Origin: Boletus sp. NGJ
Lineage: Eukaryota > Basidiomycota > Agaricomycetes > Boletales > Boletaceae
Length of the DNA stretch: 64,000 nt
Assembly (NCBI GenBank): GCA_019096195.1
Contig: JAGTXK010000134.1
Location: 1 to 64,000, forward strand
Direction of reading: 5' to 3'
Position 1 is the first letter of the stretch, and every line of letters starts with the position of its first letter. Made by a program: the position numbers and the translations under genes. The notes beneath the pieces are model-generated. The model did not search any database, was not told the origin of the DNA, and worked only from the letters and a program-made list of their open reading frames with translations. Positions 36,243-47,730 of the stretch are shown here, in pieces.

Positions 36243-38221
36243 ATGCCCTCCACAATCCAAACCATCATTGACAATGCCACAGCCGCCATCTGGCATGTGA
36301 TCAAGATCAAAGTGCTCAGCATGACTGATGGAGCTGCTGCTCAGACAGAAGCATGGCACCAGGCCATCACCAAGATCATGGGACAATTGGTATGCAATCA
36401 TATTTATCATACCCCAAGCGGCGAACTGACCTTGTTTGCCAGGACACGATTTGGGCTGTGGCAGGTGGTGCCGAGAGGGTACCTCTGCTGGCTGTCGCAT
36501 GTGACATTGAGATCTTGCAGTATCAAAATAGTTGATGGCTGGACTAGAGCAAGATCTTGAAGAACGATGTTTCCAGTTGACCAGACCACCCTTGGCTCAA
36601 GGCTGGCCCAGCCAATTTGGGAAGTGAGGGTGCAACTTCCTCTGCGCAGGTTGCTTGGCCATTGGGCTGGCAGACAGACATAAAGGTTTGGCCGGCCATG
36701 AAGATGCAGGATGGTAATGACATCAACATCGAAGAACAGCAGATGGCGCTAAAGAAGGTGAACAAAGGGAAGGGGAAGGCTCAGCAGATCAACCCACTGG
36801 AAACCGACTCTGAAGACTGGGGTTGCTCAAGGCAATGTGTTAAGCTATCAGATGCAGCAAGCATTGAACGATCTCATGGACACTCTGCAGCCAGGTCACG
36901 GCCACCACCACCACCTGCCAAAGAGATCGCAGATGAGGCCGACGCTGACCAGGTATGTGCTGCCTGCAAACGCTGCGGCAACAGGTGTACTCCAAATCCT
37001 GGCCATGCCTGTGTCCAGTGCCACCAGCAGAAGGTGCGATGCTCCCTGGCAAGGTCGCTCCAACGATCGACTTCCCATCATCGCCGATCTCCACCCTTGG
37101 AAAAACCACAGAAACGACGGAAATGCAGTGAGTCTCATGCTCGGCCACCTCCATCAAGAATTCTACACCATGCCCTACCGCCACCTTTCACCCCTGCACC
37201 ATTACCAACCGTGTGCATCCATGTCGTGGACTGACCACAACCGCCAAGCCAGTGCCGACGATGAAGATTGGCCCCCTGCAAAAGAAGGTTAAACAATCAA
37301 AACCAGCACAAGGTAAGTCACTCAATTCACAATATTCCAGCCTCTCAAGTTGATTACACAGTCCTGGAAGGTGTGGTGATCACCAGGGTCAAGAAGTCAG
37401 TGCCTGGATCACAAGTACCAGGCCCATCCACCACCGCAATATTGGGCGATGCTCAGCCTGATTATGCCGAGCCTGATGACAAGGGCAACTATGATGCTCT
37501 TCTTCAAGCATACTGCCAACTGCAGGCTAGTCACCGCCAGCTGGAAGCAAGCCACTCATAGCTCGAAGATCGAGTGAACACAATGGTCAGATTGTCACCA
37601 ACCTCAGAGACCATCACATTGGAATCCCAGACCATATGGTCTGTTCCTCATCCACCACCATGCGCTTTCCATTCCAACGAGTTCCTCAATAGGCCAGCGA
37701 TGATGCGATCGCTGGAATACCAGCTTGGGCCTTCATCAAGGTGGTGACCAGGCCAGACATGCACAGCTCCCCACTTTCCCCAACTCCGTCCCTTGGCCAG
37801 CATGCCGGTGAATTTGACATAGACTCCCCCGAAGCCCCCCCTCCCTTCTTTGACTAAGGATGCACCCCCTCAGGTGATTGCTCCCCTTTCCCGTCGAGCT
37901 CTACCGCCTCACATTCAGGCTGGTGCCACTGTCAATTGGGGTGCTGGCCTGAGTGTAATCTCAGGTAGAAGATGGGGGCCTCCCCAGCTCTTTCCCCTGC
38001 TCCCATCAATCTTTGATCACACAGCAGTGGGGACTTCCACAGGTTTGATGCCAGGATCCACCGTGTCATTGCCGACCATCACCTGTGTTCACGCCGAGGA
38101 CAACAACCCCATGCAAACACAGGGTGTGGCTGAGGATGATGCCATTACCAAAGAGCAGGCTGCCGGTGAGGATGAGGAAGATGCCAAGGCGGAAACTGGG
38201 CAACACTCGGCCCATCCTTAG
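36243..38221 (+). CDS. Cargo gene B, Cys-cluster protein (Zn2Cys6-like)
   Basis: The plus-strand exon starting MPSTIQTIIDNATAAIWHVI (36243-36389) is followed by an intron to 36442. Later exons (about 36617-37234) encode a Lys-rich stretch, a Pro run and the cluster CAACKRCGNRCTPNPG then HACVQCHQQKVRCSLA. The spacing of six or more cysteines is reminiscent of fungal Zn2Cys6 DNA-binding domains, but the N-terminal half is atypical. A helical segment YDALLQAYCQLQASHRQLEA (about 37490) suggests a coiled coil. The last exon ends with acidic GEDEEDAKAETGQHSAHP (38221). The exon model is approximate and a few stops may mean partial decay. I recall similar Cys-cluster plus coiled-coil proteins in repeat-rich Agaricomycetes; function unknown, possibly DNA binding. 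Confidence 0.45.
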
Positions 38222-38592
38222 ATTCGTATTGCCATTTGTTTCGCCAAATTGTAAAGTAGATATTGTAGGTATGTATGATACAGAGTATATATGGCTATTT
38301 TCTGGGCTGCCGAGTTCCAGGTGTTGATGCATTGGCATCAGGTGGCTGTGGAGCCTTGTGCACCCTTCCTGATCGACGCAGAGTTGTGCCTTTTGACAAA
38401 ATGCCAGTGTCAGATGTGATTTAAAAAGGATGAATATTCGCGTACCTTGGATTCAGGCCCCTGTCTCATTCGATACCACCAGGGTGCGAGCTCGGGACCT
38501 TGGTTTTTGCCCGCCCTCAGCTCCAACATGACTGGCTGGTGGCAATATACTCGGCTTTTTTAATGCTGACTTCAATTTCTTTTTGGGGGGTG

Positions 38593-40968
38593 CTAAGGGT
38601 GGATATTGAATCCATTAGCCTTGTCCATCCGGAGCGAAATCAAGCTATATACCTCAGTCACTGTCATCGCTAACCGAGAAAAGTCCTCTTCATCGTTGCT
38701 TTTCGGCAAAGGATGCTCCTTCGGCATCGGCATCTTATCCCTCGAGCCGTTTTGTTCGGCACTCCTGTTCCGACTGTCCTGTGGGGGCCTATAGACCAAT
38801 GATTTGCCTAGTTGGGGTGACGGCATTCGCCCAAGTTGCATGGTCGGCCTTCTTGGCATTTCTGGGCAGTCCAACTTTGAATCGTTCTTGTGGATGGTGG
38901 GGCCCGCCCTTTGGATTCTGGGTTGGCAGTCGTCCAGCTACAAATCCAGATCCATGGCATCAATGACGTGATATCCGAAGCAACTAACCGCTTACCATTT
39001 ATGGAGGTCCCGATGTTGATCGGCCTCGGTCGCCCATCCACCCCACTCTGGCCCCTTTGGTCACCACTGCTCTCCGTTTGGGGATTTCTTGCGGACAATC
39101 CTTTGGCACTGAATCAGTCGAATGAAAGCTCCAAAATGCACTTCTGATGCCATACCACTGTGTGTAGGGGCACCCGCCTTAAATGACACCATTTTCCGAG
39201 GAAGGTCCCCAGCTTCTTGTTCGGTCTCTGACCAATCACTGTATGGGGCAGATGGGCTCCTGACCACCTTGCGCTTCCCATTTCATTTTGTCGGAACTGT
39301 ATCGCACTGAATCTTCTTCCTCCAAGGTCGATTCATCCTGGCCACCATTATCCTGGCCATCGATCGGAGCCTCAGAGGGCCTCTTTGCCCTTAACCTTTC
39401 TGGCTGAGATCTCTGCTGTCCCCTCAGCTCTGTGGACCCTTCATCATTGCTCTCTGCTGGGTCCTGAAGCTCATACTTCCCATCCAACCAGCATTGGAAT
39501 TCAAAGATATCATTCGAGTGCATCCCATTGTTGTCGATTCTGAATAAAACTCCAGAAATCGTTTTGCGTCATTGGCCTTTAGATGGCTAGGATCATCAGG
39601 AAAGATGAAGCCGTCTGGAAGATGTTCAGACCGGAACAAGTCATCCTGGAACTCGGCCAGCTTTTTGAATGGGGCTGAGACCTTCTGGATTTTTGCATAT
39701 CAAGCCTGGGAATCATTAATGTTGTGCATGGCGGTTAGATATAAGGCCGAATGTACGGTAGTGTGAGGTGAGAAAGCCTCGGACCATATTTTGCATATCA
39801 CCTTGGTTTTGCCCGGTGAAATCTGGGATCCAGATGGAGCCATCTGATTGAGTTACCATGTTCACCGCATCGTCTCCTTGTTTCTGCCTTGGCTTTCTCT
39901 GCCTTTTTGCCTCGGCCTGGCCCAAATGCTCATCTTTGTCATCTGCCTCCACTTCATCCTCTGTAGGAGCAAAGCAGCTGCCGAGATACCTATCCCAGTC
40001 CCCCTGGATTGCGTCGAAGCCTTGGAAAGACGGGCCCTGTTCAATTGCCGAGTTGAAGTCGAAGCTTATGTCGGTCAGACTATGGGAATGTCGGAGTGCC
40101 GAGAGTCCACCCACTGGTTTGAGAACACCTCCCCTTTCTCATCCTTAAACCCACTCAATACGACCATCCGGATCCCTCCTCTTTTCCACATATCCTGAGA
40201 GAACTGCCTCATGGCTGATGCCACACCCCTCGTTGCAAACCTATATGACTTTCAGCAGGTGGCGGATGATTCAATCGGAAACACTTGCCGATGCCTTCGC
40301 TTCGGTCATGGCACCCTGTGAATTCCATGCGGCAGCAGTCGACTCAGCATTCTGGATCTCATCAGAGAGAGAGACCATTCGTGACTTCTGATAGCATCGT
40401 CTGATAATGCTGAAACATCGCCAAGGATCCCGGCTCTGCACGCCGAACCGTTCCTTGATCATCCCCTTGATTTCTTCTTTCCGTTGCTCCTGAATCACAG
40501 ACTGAGCTGTCCATGTCTTGCTGAGGGCGATGCCATCCCTTTTTTCCCCCATGTCTGCCCTTGTTTGTGCATCCATTTCTCATATACCTTTCCAAAAATC
40601 TGGAATCAAATCTTCATGACAGAAACAACATTTCGTTTCTCACCTGAACTTGGTGCTCCCACACTGCATCCTCCAGGGTAAGGTTCTCCCTCAGACACCG
40701 GATCCGAAGTATCAGAGCCCTCCAGATGGTTTGTCGTTTTTTACCTCTGGCAGCCTTCCATGACGGCCATTGCTCCTGGAGAATGCGCAGTGAGTTGTCA
40801 GATATGCTCGGGGTTCTCATGTTGCATCGGATTCCAAGATGGCCCTGCCTCATCTTCAGCCGAGACATCCTTGGCCTGGGGTTCCTCTTCTTCCATCTCA
40901 TCTTGTGAGCCATCATGGACAGTTCCTTGATAGTTGGTCGTGGTGTATTCCATCTCGTTGTCAGACAT
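38593..40968 (-). pseudogene. Cargo gene C, uncharacterised acidic/basic protein
   Basis: On the minus strand it starts MSDNEMEYTTTNYQGTVHDG (40968) with an acidic N-terminus. A SDNSLRILQEQWPSWKAARG segment follows, then KKRQTIWRALILRIRCLREN, before a GTGAGA donor near 40638. Further exons include TRADMGEKRDGIALSKTWTA (40576 leftward), RNAESTAAAWNSQGA-like sequence and an acidic EDEVEADDKDEH stretch (about 39950). The gene ends in a Pro/Arg-rich tail at 38593. I recognise it only as a type of protein repeated near transposons in mushroom genomes. Frame changes between segments suggest several introns or decay. It is convergent with cargo gene B, and its 5' end lies about 0.56 kb from the KDZ transposase start on the other strand. 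Confidence 0.42.
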
Positions 40969-41532
40969 AGTAGAGGGTAGACTCAAAGTGCAGCACAATG
41001 CATTCATTTGTCTTCATCGGATAGTGTTACAACAACCATGTCTCCATGTCACGATCACCGGAGACCGAGTAGCCAAGGTTACACAATAACCGCAATACTT
41101 CCGAAGAGGAGTAAGATATGCCAGGGCTCGGTGCCATAAGTGCCTCGAAATGTCACCAAGAGAAGTCATATAAAATGAACCATATGGCATAGGGCCAGGC
41201 ACCAAGCAGCAAACTTGGTTACGCGATACCGGCAACCCCCCCTGGCAGACATATTCCTCGATCCATGTAATTAGCTGAAGCGATTGTGATCGCAATATAT
41301 CCATACTGTGGGGCATAGCCGAGGTCACCGAATCACAGAAGTGCTGCAGGAGAAATCAAAGTTCCGGTATCCATGGACTTGGTTCTCGACTAGCCGAGAT
41401 GAGACACTACAGCGTCCGAACAAACCACGCGGGTGTACATATGCATTACTGATTTGTGTTTCGGCTCACAGTGTAAAGTGTGTTGTATCTGTGTTTTTTC
41501 ATGCTACTGTACTGTCTTCCATTGTCCTAACA
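40969..41532. promoter_or_regulatory. Divergent upstream region of cargo C and KDZ transposase
   Basis: No gene is visible. It separates two genes transcribed away from each other and should hold both promoters. From about 41250 on, it can be aligned with the end of the window in reverse complement, where copy 2 shows many CpG to TpG/CpA differences. Confidence 0.45.
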
Positions 41533-44500
41533 ATGCCTAAGAATGCCTACAAATGAAAGATTAACCCTGGAAGAGTTACACATGCCACTTGGATAACGAA
41601 AAATACCACAAGGGGGCCTAAGATGACTCTTGTCAGATTGGATGCTACCAAGGATCCAACTTCCACAACACCATCCCAATCTGTCCAGTCCACCCCAAGC
41701 AAGCCTGGACCATCTGACTCTCAGTTTACCTTCGGTGCCAGCATGTATGTTCTTTGTCACGTTTAAACTTGCTATTCTGATGATATCCGGTCAAGGCCGG
41801 ATGCTCGCCGATGGAGAATTAGAGGACATTTGGCCAATCCGATTGCCCCCTAAAAATGTACCCATCCTTGATTTTGGTGAATGCACTAATCCACACAAAC
41901 ATCTAGACCTCAAATGATTATCTCCAGTGAATGGGTCACTCACAAGGAAGAATTTCTGCAAGCTGTGTTGGACATGGAAGCTCCCACTGATCCCTGAGAA
42001 TGTTGTATATGCCGTCGGGATGGCATCTATCGGTGTTCGGACTGTTTCGGTCAGCCGCTGTTATGCACCAGGTGCTGTAGGGACCGACATAAGAGGCATC
42101 CTTTTCATCGCATTCAGCAGTGGACCAGGGCATTCTTTGACGATTCATCTCTGATCTTGGTGAGCTTTGTAAAGCATTCCTAAGCCTTGGGTGATTTTGA
42201 GACACATTGCGACAGACCGGCTTTCAGCTCCATCTCGGTCATGATGGTGGGCCATGTCCGAGCGGCGGCCAGAAACGTCCGAATACACCTGACGACCCGG
42301 CATCCATGGATGACGAGGCCTGGGAAGACATCGACCGAGATGACATTCCTCCACACCTTCGTCCGCCAAGTGGGTCAAATTATCTGACGGTGGTCGATGT
42401 GACTGGGATTCATTTCATGACCATCAACTACTGCACATGCCCCAATTCTGACCCAGAATATCTTCAACTTTTGTGGTGCAAGCTTTACCCTGCAACACTA
42501 CAAATTCCAAGGACTGTATTTACCTTTACCTTGCTGGGTGACTTCATCCAAGATAATTTGGAGTGTGGAACATCTGGAATGAACTATTACAGCAAGCTCC
42601 AAAGGATAACCTCCAACGTCTTTCCTCACATTGTGCTGGTAAGTTGCTGACCTGCTTTCTGCATGTCAACTGCTCATGCAGGTCCAGAATCATTACCGAG
42701 AGTTGCTTAGGGTCACTAGACAGTGGAGACTGCTAAAGCTTCTCAAGTGGAATGGCTTCGGCCACTATTCCCGGCAGCCACTGAAGGGAGATCTTGCCCT
42801 TTTTTGCCCTGCATGTCTTCAACCAGGGATGAATGTGCATGTCTCCATCAACGAGCTTTCTGAGTCAGTGATGATATTCGTTCACCGCTGCACTGTTTGA
42901 TCAAAATCCCTACAGCTGGAAGTATGGCTGAACTCTTATCATGGATGGAAACTTCAAGGCTGAACACATGTGGGAGAGACGGCCTGATGACCAAATCTGG
43001 CTGATGGATGGGCTTGGCTTTATGGTAACTTGGCCAAACTATCATGAGTATCTGAAGGAGACGCACCACCCCCTGGAGGTAATCATGCAATAAAGGAATG
43101 CCATTCCTATAATCACTGACATCCATCAACAGAGGTCAAGTTGCAACAATCATCAAGCTGTGAATCAGGCAAATGCCAGCCGAGGCAAATTGGATTCCAC
43201 TGGGATCAGTGGTTCGGCATGTGCTCGGCATGGCTGTTTCGTACCACACTCAGTGGTCGACTTTTAGAAGGGGGAGAGGTAAGCAATCTGCAGGAAGAAT
43301 ATGAATATGCTGATCACTTAGATCCATGCAGGCAGGTGAACATGGACTACTCTTTTGTTAACGCCCTTACCCACAACATGGACAATATTTCGAGCATCAT
43401 AAGTTTCTATGACATCAACTGTTCTTATATGAAGAAGCTCCAAGCTTGGCTACGTGATAATAGGTTCATTCAGCTGCCACCAAATCTGGCCATCGTACCC
43501 GGCATCAGAATGTGGCATGTGCATGGACATCAATCTTCATGTTTTGCTTGGTACTCCCCCTTGTTCATTCCTGGGGCAGGATGGGTCGATGGTGAGATCA
43601 TTGAGACCTTATGGTCTACTTTAAACATTGTGTCCAGGTCTGCCCAAGGAATGACCTCCTCCCATCGGCAAGAGCTTCTTGACTTCCAAATGAACGATTC
43701 CAATTTTATCAAAATGATCAGAATGTGTATGTTCCCCTGTGGTTGTTTACCCATTTATCCTGCCTGTACTCATTGATACCAGCTGGAACTCTGGCAAGGA
43801 AGCTTAAGGCTGCATGGAAATTGTTTGCATTGGCAAGGGTGACATTCCATGCCCTCAATGGGGGAGTTGCCCACATTCAAAGACAGCAGTGGCTGGTTGA
43901 GGAGCAGAGGGCTTTGGAGAGACAAGTTAGTGATCCATCAGCAATGGATATATTCAAGGTGCAGCTACACAAAGGTGAGTTGGAACATGGTGCATATTGC
44001 CACAGAGCTCAGACTGTTGCTCATGCATTGCTGAGTACAGCACTGACCATACAGGCCATTGAGAGGGAAATGCTTGAGGGCGTAACTCACACACCGGCAG
44101 CCCACTTAGGAGTTGCAACATGGCTTGCAAACAGTTTAAAACTTGAAGAGGCACAGATATCACTCAGCAGAGATATGAAACGGATGGCTTCCAGGGCCAC
44201 TGAACTTCAACAGCTGGCCCTTGCTTGCCGAGCTGATTGGCTGGCTGCTGAGATTTCATGCTTCCTTGCTGAAGCTTCCACATTCCTTCGGTTGAAAGAT
44301 GATGACAATGTGGAATCAGACATATCGGATAGAGACAGTAATATCGGAGAGGAAGACATGGTCAATAATCTCAGAGCTAAACAACCTGATCAGGCAAAGC
44401 TGCCATTGCCGTCTAACCTGGGTCATGACAAGTGCATGGTGATCGGTGCTCATCACCTGGTTAAACAGGAGCTCAAACTCCATGCCGGCCAAGCAAATGA

Positions 44501-45196
44501 TGCTTTATATGAAATCTGGCTCACATTAGCAGACAAGGCAGTGTTGTTCCGCACTGATGTTTGGCATGCTTCAAGCCATGCGAAGACAACCAGGGCTTGG
44601 GGAAAGGTGAACACCATGGATGCCTTACTTGCTTGGCAAGTTGCCATATATCGGAAATGCCAATCTGCCATGATAAATCTTTCAGCCAAGGATGACATGT
44701 TGGCCAGATATCAGGTGTTGAAGGACGAGGATCTTAAGGTTAGCACGGTGGTCACTGAGCCCAACTCCTGCAATCATCACACCAACAACCTGGCCTGGTT
44801 CTGGTTGATGGATATACTGGGGGACACTGAGATGAATGACTGGATGTCCAAATGTAAGTTCCACATTCTCGTGAGACCTTTCTGCCGACATTATATATAT
44901 CTACAGTCTACCAGATACATTGGTTGCATGCAAAAGCCACAATGGATCAGTGGGGAGAGGAGGCAGAGCTACTGATGGCTGAGTTTGAATGGACCATTGG
45001 TTACTTTGACCACAAATCAAGAGAATGGGAAGAGCATGCGGCACACAGTCAGCAGAATGACAGCCAAGGAAAAACATGCTATGCTGCCCACCAGCAGGCC
45101 ATCTATGCTCGACTTCGGGAGCAGTGTCGGGCAGAGTGGAAAAGCTGCCAGGAGTCACAACTTATGGAGATGTTGGATGGTAGCCTCTTTTTATAA
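41533..45196 (+). pseudogene. CxC2-KDZ transposase, copy 1
   Basis: The transposase of the KDZ element starts MPKNAYK (41533). The CxC2 cysteine cluster CCICRRDGIYRCSDCF..LLCTRCCRDRH lies at about 41995-42120, followed by FQLHLGHDGGPCP after an intron. The YLTVVDVTGIHFMTINYCTC segment, with the C-terminal half of CxC2 (DLALFCPACLQPGMNV), lies at about 42370-42840; an intron at 42639-42681 has clean borders. The catalytic KDZ core has WLMDGLGFMV (about 43010), FYDINCSYMKKL (about 43405) and a GWVDGEIIETLWS segment (about 43590), which supply the D, D and E candidates. The C-terminal part from about 43782 is helical and ends MLDGSLFL. In-frame stops (TGA at 41554 and 41995, TAG near 43273) mean it is probably inactive. 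The same stop at 43273 is present in copy 2. Confidence 0.85.
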
Positions 45197-45355
45197 GTAG
45201 ACATCATATAATGACAAAAATACACAGCCTGTCTGAAATGGTCATGCATTGTTGATGAATCCGGGATATTCCGAGGTCTGTGGGGGCTGAATATATAACC
45301 ACAGTCTCTCCACACCCTCCATTTCATCATATTCCCCATTCCTCATCATCCTGCC

Positions 45356-46114
45356 ATGGAAACATTTTCTGACAACACACCTGTCACCACTCTCCACATG
45401 ATGCTGTGGTATCAGAAGTGCCAGATTGAAGTGGCTGTGGCACATCTTGCATGACTTCCTGCCGAGCAGTGGCCGGCAACTTGGCACAATAACATGATCA
45501 TGGAATTGGTATGTTTTCCCCATTTCACATTGCAAATCGGCCCTTTGACATTATTGATTTGCAGAATGTCTTGGCCTTTTACTTAGGCCTATATGTGCCC
45601 ATGCACACCATAACTCCGCCAACCCCATCCTGTGCCCAATTCATCAAAGTCGGTGCCAGTCTGGAGAATCTCTAACAGGACATTATCCATGCCACCTTCA
45701 AAATTGACCTTGATGGCATGAAGCGAACCCCAGAGCTCTTACCAGGCTGGCAGCCAAGCGCAGGTGCTCCCACTTGTGGATTCAAGCACCCATTGTGGGT
45801 GGCCAACATTCCAGACTACCACTTCAAGGCATCTCAGTCCTTCATTGCCGATTCCTTTGCAAGGGTGGAAACCTTCTTCTAGGTATGTGAAATGCTTGGA
45901 TCATGGTCGTCAGCTAATTCATTACAAGGACTATTGGCCAATGGATGAGTCTCCATTGGGCAATGCTCACAACACTTAGCTGGATGCCCTGGCGACTGGG
46001 ATTTTGGCTGAGCTTCAGCAAAATATTGCCAAGCTTGCAAAGGCAGAGGCAACAATGATAGAGTCTTGGATAGATATGGTTTGGTTGCAGAGACTGTTTT
46101 GGAAGTGTCAGTGA
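45356..46114 (+). pseudogene. Small third gene of the KDZ element, copy 1
   Basis: The gene begins METFSDNTPVTTLHMMLWYQ about 160 bases after the transposase stop and on the same strand. Exon 1 runs to about 45507 (GTATGT donor). Exon 2 from about 45565 reads NVLAFYLGLYVPMHTITPPT and, later, ELLPGWQPSAGAPTCGFKHP. After an intron at about 45882-45928, a last exon reads DYWPMDESPLGNAHN then ALATGILAELQQNIAKLAKA and ends at about 46114. Splice signals are intact, but there are in-frame stops (TGA at 45452, TAA near 45674, TAG near 45976). It resembles no family I know. Its C-terminus is helical, Ala/Gln-rich. It ends about 165 bases before the convergent dioxygenase. Confidence 0.5.
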
Positions 46115-46278
46115 TGCATGCTTGGCCTGTGATCCAGACTCCTTGTCCATAGTTAATGGTGGTAATTTGTAATTCAAGCTTTACCCAGCGATATCTTGGC
46201 TGACGTTGACAAAGATAATTAACCAAGCACACACTGAGGCAACAAATCTACTTCCGACTTTGACGGCCTGCCTATTCT

Positions 46279-47531
46279 TTATTGTCCTCCCCACATCTCA
46301 TATTTCATGTAATTACAGCGGGAAACATCCATGTATTCATGGACATTGTCTCGCATGTAGTATGAGAGCACCCCCCACTCCCCTTCAACTTGACCAACTC
46401 CATGCTTGAGCATTTGCCCTGAGAATGCGATCACTGTCCCCAGGTCATACCGAAGCTGATGCTTGATGGTGGGGACCATAAAATCTAACCTGGTGTAGTT
46501 GCCAACCGAGACGAGAAGATCCAACCACTGGGGCCTTCTGTTGATATCAGTGTGAAATGGACATGCTTGGTTGGCCATGACAGACACAACATTATAAACC
46601 GATGACCACAAAGGAAGTACATCCTTCATGTCAAGGTCCTCCTGTGTGGCCATCCAGTTGCCAAGCCAAACCAATACCTCCTGACCCGAATCATACATTT
46701 CAGGATGCAGGATGGCAACTGATGCTGCCAAAAGAGTGGAATGCTCTTTCATGGCCAGCAGCCATTCACCATGCTCCACTGTCAGTTTTGGTTGCCTTGA
46801 GCAGTGCCAAGACCTCGGGTGGCCCATTTTCCCCCTGTTGACCAATGTCAGGTTAATGAAAAAGAGGGAAAGCCAAATAAACACCGACATTTCGGCTCTG
46901 TTGAAACCAAGCAGGGGATAGGTTGATCGTCCCTTGCAGCTTTGCCATAGGGTGGAAGTTTGCCTCTGAGATGTGCCAGTGAGTATTCCTGGTCAAGCTG
47001 CAGGAAAGAGGCCCAGAGAGCAGCAGTAGCTGTTCCCAGATGTATTGCTTGATTGATCTGTTGGTGAGATGGTCGCAGCATTTGGGGACATACTCACTTG
47101 GTTAGGTTGACTGATTGCACCGGGTAAGTACCAAAGTAAGACATAGCCTGAACGATCAGTAACAACCACGGGTTCAGTGAGCACAGTATATTCCTGATCA
47201 TTGGCGTCTGATGGCACCATTGAATGTCCCCTCCTTTTGATTCATTCACTGAGCTGAATGATGTCAACATTGCTGATCATCACTGGGCAGGAATGAGCAG
47301 GGCATCATCAAATGTGAGAGCCATACCCTTGTTTTGATATGCTTTTGAAATGATGCTGACCATCCTATTCGCCTCACAAACTGTCTGCACAGGAATGCAT
47401 GGAGGTGGAATTTTTGGCTGACTGTTGTTGTCAGCAGATGGCAGGGAATTCTGAAATCTAGACACCATATAGGCAGCCAATTTATTGGTGTAGCAAATGG
47501 CCCAATTGTCAGGAATTTCGGGGGGGCTCAT
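46279..47531 (-). pseudogene. TET/JBP-type 2OG-Fe(II) dioxygenase, copy 1
   Basis: The fungal TET/JBP family oxidises 5-methylcytosine with iron and 2-oxoglutarate and is known as cargo of KDZ transposons. On the minus strand, exon 1 starts MSPPEIPDNWAICYTNKLAA (47531). A later exon reads EPVVVTDRSGYVLLWYLPGA and ends at 47098. Exon 47057-46885 has AALWASFLQLDQEYSLAHL. The catalytic exon 46834-46279 holds the iron ligands: HxD in CPFHTDINRRPQW, and the distal His in GTVIAFSGQMLKHGV, then VLSYYMRDNVHEYMDV. A Trp lies about nine residues after the distal His, where I expect the Arg that binds 2-oxoglutarate. An in-frame TGA precedes the exon with IKRRGHS. It is therefore probably inactive. This copy reads through LTVEHGEWLLAMKEH, where copy 2 has one base fewer. 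Confidence 0.75.
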
Positions 47532-47730
47532 GGTAAAAGGAAGATCTGAAAGGATCTGGGAAAGCAGGGATCAGGAAAATATATAGAGTGGTAGATTCTC
47601 ATGGAAACTTATGTTTCAAGCGTGAGTCTGGATTTGGAGAATCGTTCACAGCTGCCGAGAAGAGTAGATTTCAGACAGAGCAATGCATTAGCCATAGCAT
47701 CTCCCCATATTCAAGGTGCATCACATGCAC

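Noticed and set aside
38380-38560. Possible tRNA-derived SINE
   Set aside because: A GGTGCGAGCTCGGGACC word looks vaguely like a B-box region, but I could find no A box or tail to support it.
44453-45339. Minus-strand frames within the KDZ C-terminal region
   Set aside because: They are shadows of the 416-codon transposase frame, repeated in the twin copy only because the DNA is duplicated.
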